Source: Pseudomonas rustica
GTDB lineage: Bacteria; Pseudomonadota; Gammaproteobacteria; Pseudomonadales; Pseudomonadaceae
Assembly (NCBI RefSeq): GCF_018336155.1
Contig: NZ_JAGYHF010000016.1
Location: 1-64,000 of the forward strand
DNA length: 64,000 nucleotides
Direction of reading: 5' to 3'
Under the pieces are notes generated by a model, which ran no database searches, was not told the origin of the DNA, and saw only the letters and a list, made by a program, of their open reading frames with translations. The first letter of the stretch is position 1. Every line of letters starts with the position of its first letter. Both the position numbers and the translations under genes were made by a program. Of the stretch, positions 58,327-64,000 are shown one piece after another.

Positions 58327-61300
58327 TCAATGCCGAATCAGCTTGCCGCGCACCTGCTCCATATCGATCTGATCCAGCTCCAGCCAGAACTGCTGCTTGC
58401 CGGCAATCTCCGCCGCCGCCGGCAACCCATCCCGATACACCAACCGATTGTTCACCAGCGCCGGCACTTTCACCCCCGGCAACAACGTCCCGGCCAGGTT
58501 CAGTGGATCAACCCCACACACCGCCACCAGACTGCCGTCATGCGGCCGCCGCCGTACCTCGCGCAACAGTGGAATGGCTTCGGGCAAGGCAAACTGTTCC
58601 CCCGCCAAACCACTGACAAACCGCCCGCCACGAATCTCGCCGCGCGCTTCCAGCCGATGAAACGTGCGCAGCAATTCCCGCCAACTCGGCAGCCAATCCG
58701 CTTCACGCTCCAGCAAGCGCCAGAACACCACGCCGTAGCGGCGCAGCAAGGTCATGGCGACATGCTCCAGGGTTTCGCTGTTATCCACAGCCGCCCCGCG
58801 CCGTAGCAACGCCCAGCGCCCGGCATCATCCATGCCGCCAACAAACGCCCCGCGTCCACGCCGACTGCTGCGCTGCTGGCGCTTGCTCGCCGGCGTAATC
58901 AGCGCGCGCAGGCCGGCGAAGCTGTCGGCGTTCACCAGCCCGGCGCCGACCAGTTCCTGCAAGGCGATTTCCAGTTCGGTGCGCAGCAAATGCGCTTCAT
59001 GAATCAGCTCATCGAAAAACAGCGCACCGTGCTGACTAAGCGCTTCGAAGACCTTCTGGGTTTTCGGCGAGAGTTCGCTCTCGGGCGTCTGTTCGGCCAG
59101 CGCGCTCCATAAGCCAACCTGATTGCGCGGCAGCAAAACGATTGGCGTACTGCGTAAAGCCGTGCCGCTGATTTTTTGCCGGGCACTGAGGCGCGTCCAC
59201 ACCAGTTTGCCGTTGCGGCACAGGTCATCCAGCCAGCTCGGCGAATAGTCCTTGAGCCGCGCCGGGAGAATGTCACTGTCCCACGCCGAGGCCGCTGCCG
59301 CGTAACCTTCAAACTGGCCGACAATCGCCGGCAACACCGCACTGCCTTGGCCACGAGTCGAGGGCGAAAGATGCTGCCAGTCGAACAGAAAGCGCATGAA
59401 ATCCTGCAACGCCACCGGTTCGATTTCCCGGCGCAGACGCTTGACCGTGTAGCGATGAATACGCGCGAGCAGGTGGCGTTCGCACCATTCCTCGATGTTG
59501 AGTTTCGGCGTGAACTGGCCGCGCAGCACGTAGCCTTCACGCTCCAGTTGGGCGAGAGCCTGATTGACTTGAGCGGTCGGCAGCGCGAGCGGTTCAGCTA
59601 TGGCAGGTAACGGCAGTGGGCCGAACGCACCGAGGCGCGCACGGATTACTTCGACCAACGCCTCGTCGAACGCCCAGACCTCATCGAATCCCGGCAACGC
59701 ATCCAGCTCAGGCTGCAATTTGGCCTGTGGATAAAGCGCTTGCAGGCAGGTCAGGCGTTCGCGAGCCAGCCATAAACAATGCTCGGCATTGATCTGCAAT
59801 CGGCAGGCGCGACCGCTTTTGGCCAAGGTTTCCAGCCATTCACGCCAACCTTCGTTCGCTTGCACCTCATCCTCGCTGATACACGCCAGACTCATCAGCG
59901 CCTCATGCATTTCATCCACAGCGTTCGGCGTCGGCCAGGCTTCTTCGCGTACGGCCGTAATCGCGTCGGCATCCAGCGCACCGAGATCATCAGTCGATTG
60001 CGGATCGCTCCAGCGGCGGTTGATCACTGCTTGGGTACGACGTTCTTCCAGCGGTGCATCGTCGAGGAAGGCGTACGGCCGCGCACTGAGAATTTCCGCC
60101 GCGAGCGGTGAGGGCGCCGGCAAATCGCGACTGATCAAACGCACCTCGCCACGCTCCATGCGCCGCAGGAGATTGAGCCAGCCTTCGCTGTCCATGGCCT
60201 CGTGCAGGCAGTCGTCGAGGGTTTGCTCAATCAGCGGATGCTCGGGAATTTCCCGTTCGCCGGCGAGGTTTTCCAGGCAGGCGATCTGATCGGGAAACAC
60301 GCTGGCAATCAGGTCTTCGCTTTTCATCCGCTGCAACTGCGGCGCGACTTTGCGGCCACCGGTAAAACGCGGCAATGCCAGCGCCACGCCGGCATTCCAG
60401 CGCCAGCGCACGCCGAACAGCGGCGCATCGAGCACCGCTTGAATCAGCGTGTGCTCGGCGTTGTTGCTGTGCAGGTAGCGCCAGATCTCATCCAGTTCAA
60501 AGCTGTGGCTGGTGGACAGCGACAACACGATGGCGTCCTCGCTGGCGGCAGCCTGCAATTCGAAGTTGAACGTGCGGCAGAAACGCTTGCGCAGGGCCAA
60601 ACCCCAGGCGCGGTTGATGCGGCTGCCGAACGGTGAATGGATGATCAGTTGCGTGCCGCCGGACTCGTCGAAAAATCGCTCCATCAACAGCGTGTCCTGC
60701 GAGGGCAGGGCGCCGAGGGTTTGCCGGGCGCGGGCGAGGTATTCGACCAGTTGCTCGGCGCTGGCGAGGTTGAGGCCGAGGGTCTGCGTCAGCCAGACGA
60801 GGGCTGGTTGCAAGTCTCCGGGGCTGGCGCCAAGCAACGTGTCGAGCTGCGCTTGCAGGCGCGCCACGGCGAACGACAACTCATCGCTGCGCCCCGGTGC
60901 TTCGCCGAGCCAGAACGGTATGGTCGGTGGCTGGCCGTGGGCATCCTCGACGCGCACCTTGCCGGTTTCCACACGCAGGATCCGATAAGAGGTATTGCCG
61001 AGCTGGAACACATCGCCGGCAATGCTTTCCACGGCGAAGTCTTCATTGACGCTGCCGATGTTCAAGCCTTGCGGCTCAAGCATCACGCTGTAATCGGCGT
61101 TGTCGGGGATGGTGCCGCCGCTGGTCACGGCAGCGAGTTTCGCCCCCCGGCGGCCACGCAAGGTGCGGCTGACGGCGTCGCGGTGCAGGTAGGCGCTGCG
61201 AATGCCCTGACGACCGTTGTAGCCTTCGGCGAGCATGCTCAGCAGGGCTTGATAGTGTTTTTCGTCGAGGTCGCGATAGGGCGAGGCTTGGCGGAACATC

Positions 61301-62613
61301 GCCAGCAAGGCGTCTTCTGACCATTCCTGACAGCTGACTTCGGCGATGATTTGCTGCGCCAGAACATCCAGCGGCGCGACGGGAATATGCAGGGTGTCGA
61401 GTTCGCCACGGCGCACGCAGTCGAGCAGGGCGGCGCATTCGATCAGGTCGTCGCGAGTGGTGGCGAACAACCGGCCCTTGGGCGTGCCGCCGACCTGGTG
61501 TCCGGAACGACCGACCCTTTGCAGAAACCCGGCGATGGAGCGCGGTGAAGCGATCTGACAGACCAGATCGACTTCACCGATATCGATGCCCAGTTCCAGC
61601 GAAGCGGTGGCGATCAACACCTGCAACTCGCCGCGCTTGAGGCGTTGTTCGGCGTCGAGGCGAAACTCCTTGGCCAGACTGCCGTGATGCGCCGCCACTG
61701 CATGTTTGCCGAGGCGCTCGCTGAGGTGCCGGCTCAGGCGTTCGGCGAGGCGTCGGGTGTTGACGAAAATCAGCGTGGTGCGGTGCTCGCGGGCCAGTTC
61801 GGCGAGGCGGTCGTAGACCAATTCCCAGACATCATTGGCCATGACGGCCGATAACGGCACGGGCGGGACTTCGATGCCCAGATCCCGTGGCCGGGCGTGG
61901 CCGATGTCGATGATTTCGCAGGGGCGATCATGGCCGACGAGGAATTGCGCTACGGCTTCGACCGGTTTCTGGGTGGCGGAGAGGCCGATGCGGGTCAGCG
62001 GTTCGGCGCACAGCGCTTGCAGGCGCTCCAGGCTCAGGGACAAGTGGCTGCCGCGTTTGCCGGCGGCCATCGCATGGATTTCGTCGATGATCACCGTGCG
62101 CGTGGTGCCGAGCATTTTTCGCCCGGATTGCGAGCCGAGCAGGACGTAGAGTGACTCCGGGGTGGTCACCAGAATGTGCGGCGCGGTTTTGCGCATGGCC
62201 GCGCGGTCTTTTTGCGGGGTGTCGCCGGTGCGCACGGCGGTGGTGATGTGGATTTCCGGCAGGTTCATCTGCCGCAGCTGTTCGGTGATCCCGACAAGTG
62301 GATTTTGCAGGTTGATGCGGATGTCGTTGGACAGGGCTTTGAGCGGCGAAACGTAGACCACCAGGGTTTCAGCGGGCAGGCCGTCGGGGTTTTCCAGGCC
62401 ACGGTGGACGAGGTCGTCGAGTACGGCGAGGAACGCGGTCAGGGTTTTGCCCGAGCCGGTGGGCGCGGCGATCAGCGTCGAGCGGCGCTGGCGGATCAAC
62501 GGCCATGCGCGGGCCTGGGCGGCGGTGACCGTCGGGAAGGTCTTGCGGAACCAGGCGCTGACGGCGGGGTGAAAGCCTGCCAGAGCGCTGTCGGCGGGGA
62601 GGGGCAGATTCAT
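58327..62613 (-). CDS. lhr: Lhr-type superfamily 2 ATP-dependent DNA helicase
   Basis: A very large 3'-5' helicase linked to DNA repair. The 1428 residues begin with two RecA-like domains: Walker A AAPTGSGKT (49-57), YVSPLKALSND, DEIHAMA (177-183), and motif VI FLQRVGRSGHQVGGTPKGR. The winged-helix and Lhr-specific extension follow (TVKRLRREIEPVALQDFMRF near 1070). The length is close to E. coli Lhr (1538). No partner nuclease is adjacent. It runs convergent to the channel gene and divergent to the next. Confidence 0.95.
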   Translation of the reverse strand: MNLPLPADSALAGFHPAVSAWFRKTFPTVTAAQARAWPLIRQRRSTLIAAPTGSGKTLTAFLAVLDDLVHRGLENPDGLPAETLVVYVSPLKALSNDIRINLQNPLVGITEQLRQMNLPEIHITTAVRTGDTPQKDRAAMRKTAPHILVTTPESLYVLLGSQSGRKMLGTTRTVIIDEIHAMAAGKRGSHLSLSLERLQALCAEPLTRIGLSATQKPVEAVAQFLVGHDRPCEIIDIGHARPRDLGIEVPPVPLSAVMANDVWELVYDRLAELAREHRTTLIFVNTRRLAERLSRHLSERLGKHAVAAHHGSLAKEFRLDAEQRLKRGELQVLIATASLELGIDIGEVDLVCQIASPRSIAGFLQRVGRSGHQVGGTPKGRLFATTRDDLIECAALLDCVRRGELDTLHIPVAPLDVLAQQIIAEVSCQEWSEDALLAMFRQASPYRDLDEKHYQALLSMLAEGYNGRQGIRSAYLHRDAVSRTLRGRRGAKLAAVTSGGTIPDNADYSVMLEPQGLNIGSVNEDFAVESIAGDVFQLGNTSYRILRVETGKVRVEDAHGQPPTIPFWLGEAPGRSDELSFAVARLQAQLDTLLGASPGDLQPALVWLTQTLGLNLASAEQLVEYLARARQTLGALPSQDTLLMERFFDESGGTQLIIHSPFGSRINRAWGLALRKRFCRTFNFELQAAASEDAIVLSLSTSHSFELDEIWRYLHSNNAEHTLIQAVLDAPLFGVRWRWNAGVALALPRFTGGRKVAPQLQRMKSEDLIASVFPDQIACLENLAGEREIPEHPLIEQTLDDCLHEAMDSEGWLNLLRRMERGEVRLISRDLPAPSPLAAEILSARPYAFLDDAPLEERRTQAVINRRWSDPQSTDDLGALDADAITAVREEAWPTPNAVDEMHEALMSLACISEDEVQANEGWREWLETLAKSGRACRLQINAEHCLWLARERLTCLQALYPQAKLQPELDALPGFDEVWAFDEALVEVIRARLGAFGPLPLPAIAEPLALPTAQVNQALAQLEREGYVLRGQFTPKLNIEEWCERHLLARIHRYTVKRLRREIEPVALQDFMRFLFDWQHLSPSTRGQGSAVLPAIVGQFEGYAAAASAWDSDILPARLKDYSPSWLDDLCRNGKLVWTRLSARQKISGTALRSTPIVLLPRNQVGLWSALAEQTPESELSPKTQKVFEALSQHGALFFDELIHEAHLLRTELEIALQELVGAGLVNADSFAGLRALITPASKRQQRSSRRGRGAFVGGMDDAGRWALLRRGAAVDNSETLEHVAMTLLRRYGVVFWRLLEREADWLPSWRELLRTFHRLEARGEIRGGRFVSGLAGEQFALPEAIPLLREVRRRPHDGSLVAVCGVDPLNLAGTLLPGVKVPALVNNRLVYRDGLPAAAEIAGKQQFWLELDQIDMEQVRGKLIRH

Positions 62614-62685
62614 GGCTTAAGTTATGCGGTCGCAGGGGGGAAGATGCAAGTACCGCTCAGGAGCTTCAGCGTCTGGTCGGGCCTC

Positions 62686-62760
62686 TTCGCGAGCAAGCTC
62701 GCTCCCACAGGGGATTTGCGGCGCACATAAATCCACTGTGGGAGCGAGCTTGCTCGCGAA
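62686..62760. repeat. REP doublet, class B, upstream of the RmlD-like gene
   Basis: Perfect 25-bp inverted arms (62686-62710 and 62736-62760), TTCGCGAGCAAGCTCGCTCC then CACAG, with a 25-base spacer. The 308-base gap between lhr and the next gene holds this element and a downstream 160 bases in which I see no clear promoter. Confidence 0.93.
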
Positions 62761-62921
62761 GGGGCCAGATGCCACGACACAAATCCCGGGGATGTACACT
62801 TTACGGATGACGGTTGCGCACTAAACCCGCAAAATGCAACGATTCCGGCAATTATCGGCGACGCTTCCACAAGATCCGTCGCTCAAGCCATCGTTCCAAT
62901 CAGACTGGGCCTGCTGACTTT

Positions 62922-63798
62922 ATGCGAATGCGCCTTATGTTACTGGGCGGCGGAAATGCCCTTGGGCAGGCGCTGATTCGCCTCGGTGCAGAGGAAGACA
63001 TCGGTTTCCTCGCCCCCCGCCCGCCCGAAAACGGCTGGGATGCCGCGAGCCTGACCCAATTGCTCGACGACACCCGTCCCGATGCGTTGATCAACCTCGC
63101 CTACTATTTCGACTGGTTCCAGGCCGAGACGGTCAGCGAAATCCGTATGGCCGGGCAGGAACGCGCGATCGAGCGTCTGGCCGAATTGTGCCAGCACCAC
63201 AACATTGTCCTCGTGCAGCCCTCCAGTTATCGGGTGTTCGACGGCTCGCGCGCCACCGCTTACAGCGAAAAAGATGAACCAGTGCCGCTGGGCCTGCGCG
63301 GTCAGGCGCTGTGGCGCATTGAGCAGAGCGTTCGCGCGACTTGCCCGCAGCATGTGTTGCTGCGTTTCGGCTGGCTGCTCGATGACAGCGCCGACGGCAC
63401 CCTCGGACGTTTCCTCGCCCGCGCCGAGCAACCGGAAGAATTGCTCTTGGCCGATGACCGCCGTGGCAATCCGACCCCGGTCGATGACGCTGCGCGGGTG
63501 ATCATCTCGGTGCTCAAGCAACTCGATTGCGCCGCGCCGCTGTGGGGCACTTATCACTACGCCGGCCACGAGGCGACCACGCCGCTGGCGCTGGGTCAGG
63601 CGATTCTCACCGAAGCGCGCAGCCTGCACGCCTTGGCCATCGAGGCGCCGACCGCACAGGCTCACGCCGCGCGCCCGGACGCTGCCGAAGAACCGCAACA
63701 CGCGGTGCTGGCCTGCAAGAAAATTCTGCACACTTTCGGGATCAAACCGCGCGCCTGGCGTGCCGCGCTCCCGGCTTTACTGGATAGGTTTTATCGTC

Positions 63799-63806
<8 letters not shown>
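62922..63806 (+). CDS. RmlD-like (extended SDR) protein lacking the catalytic Tyr-Lys pair
   Basis: Related in pattern to dTDP-4-dehydrorhamnose reductase and other sugar-nucleotide-binding short-chain dehydrogenases. The 294 residues begin MRMRLMLLGGGNALGQALIR, a Rossmann loop with Asn at the central position. LINLAYYFDWFQAETVSEIR and VQPSSYRVFDGSRATAYSEK then match the RmlD core. Where RmlD has Y-x-x-x-K (PLxxYGxSKLxGE) this protein reads PLGLRGQALWRIE, so Tyr and Lys are Arg and Leu. It is probably not an active reductase. It ends inside the next gene's start, an epimerase, so it may be a cofactor-binding partner. The ATG at 62928 is an alternative start. Confidence 0.82.

Positions 63807-64000
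<194 letters not shown>

Noticed and set aside
61834..62154. Overlapping + strand frames opposite lhr
   Set aside because: GC-rich shadow frames of the lhr gene; no ribosome site and no family motif.

Overview
The window is chromosomal DNA of a Pseudomonas, most likely of the P. fluorescens group. Three things point there. The gene order birA-coaX-SPOR gene-tRNAs-tuf-secE-nusG-rplKAJL-rpoBC-str-S10-spc-alpha-katA-ftnA-uvrA-yajR-ssb is the one I know from Pseudomonas. The protein sequences are typical of the genus. The intergenic gaps carry Pseudomonas-type REP doublets (GTGGGAGCGAGC...GCTCGCGAA and GTAGGAGCTGCCGAAGGCTGC).

Layout. (1) 1-2.3 kb: tail and terminator of an rRNA operon, then birA, coaX and a small SPOR-like gene. 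(2) 2.25-4.1 kb: tRNA-Tyr, -Gly and -Thr, the first tuf copy, and tRNA-Trp. (3) 4.1-34.4 kb: the core gene-expression block on the + strand, comprising secE-nusG, rplKA, rplJL-rpoBC, rpsLG-fusA-tuf, then the S10, spc and alpha clusters through rplQ. Between sub-operons I can read candidate control sites: an L10-type leader, a rplL/rpoB attenuator, and four sigma70-like promoters with exact 17-bp spacers. Three of these follow a hairpin, and two of those share sequence with the hairpin arm or begin directly after it. (4) 34.6-41.8 kb: katA, a haem-less ferritin (ftnA), uvrA on the - strand, the MFS transporter yajR, and ssb. (5) 42.0-49.6 kb: an acyltransferase; the - strand yjfI-J-K-L-M-C operon (DUF2170, PspA-like, DUF2491, DUF350, DUF1190, ATP-grasp); and a divergent cysteine hydrolase / GlxA-type regulator pair. 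(6) 49.9-64 kb: a DUF3182 gene overlapping an alpha/beta hydrolase; a DUF72-ybhP-clsB-ybhN operon on the - strand; a YbiO-like MscS channel; an Lhr helicase; an RmlD-like protein without its catalytic Tyr/Lys; and the start of an NAD-dependent epimerase cut by the window edge.

How it works together. The first 34 kb supplies translation factors, ribosomal proteins, RNA polymerase and the Sec channel. The middle is oxidative-stress and DNA-repair housekeeping. The most unusual element is the yjf operon. It combines a PspA/ESCRT-III-like coiled-coil protein, a multi-pass DUF350 membrane protein, an exported DUF1190 protein and a glutathionylspermidine-synthase-like ATP-grasp enzyme. Its first gene fuses a small DNA-binding-like domain to DUF2170, and its candidate promoter lies between two identical 12-bp palindromes (CTCACGCGTGAG). 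This looks like a self-regulated envelope-stress or membrane-modification system. The function is inferred; the sequence architecture is directly visible.
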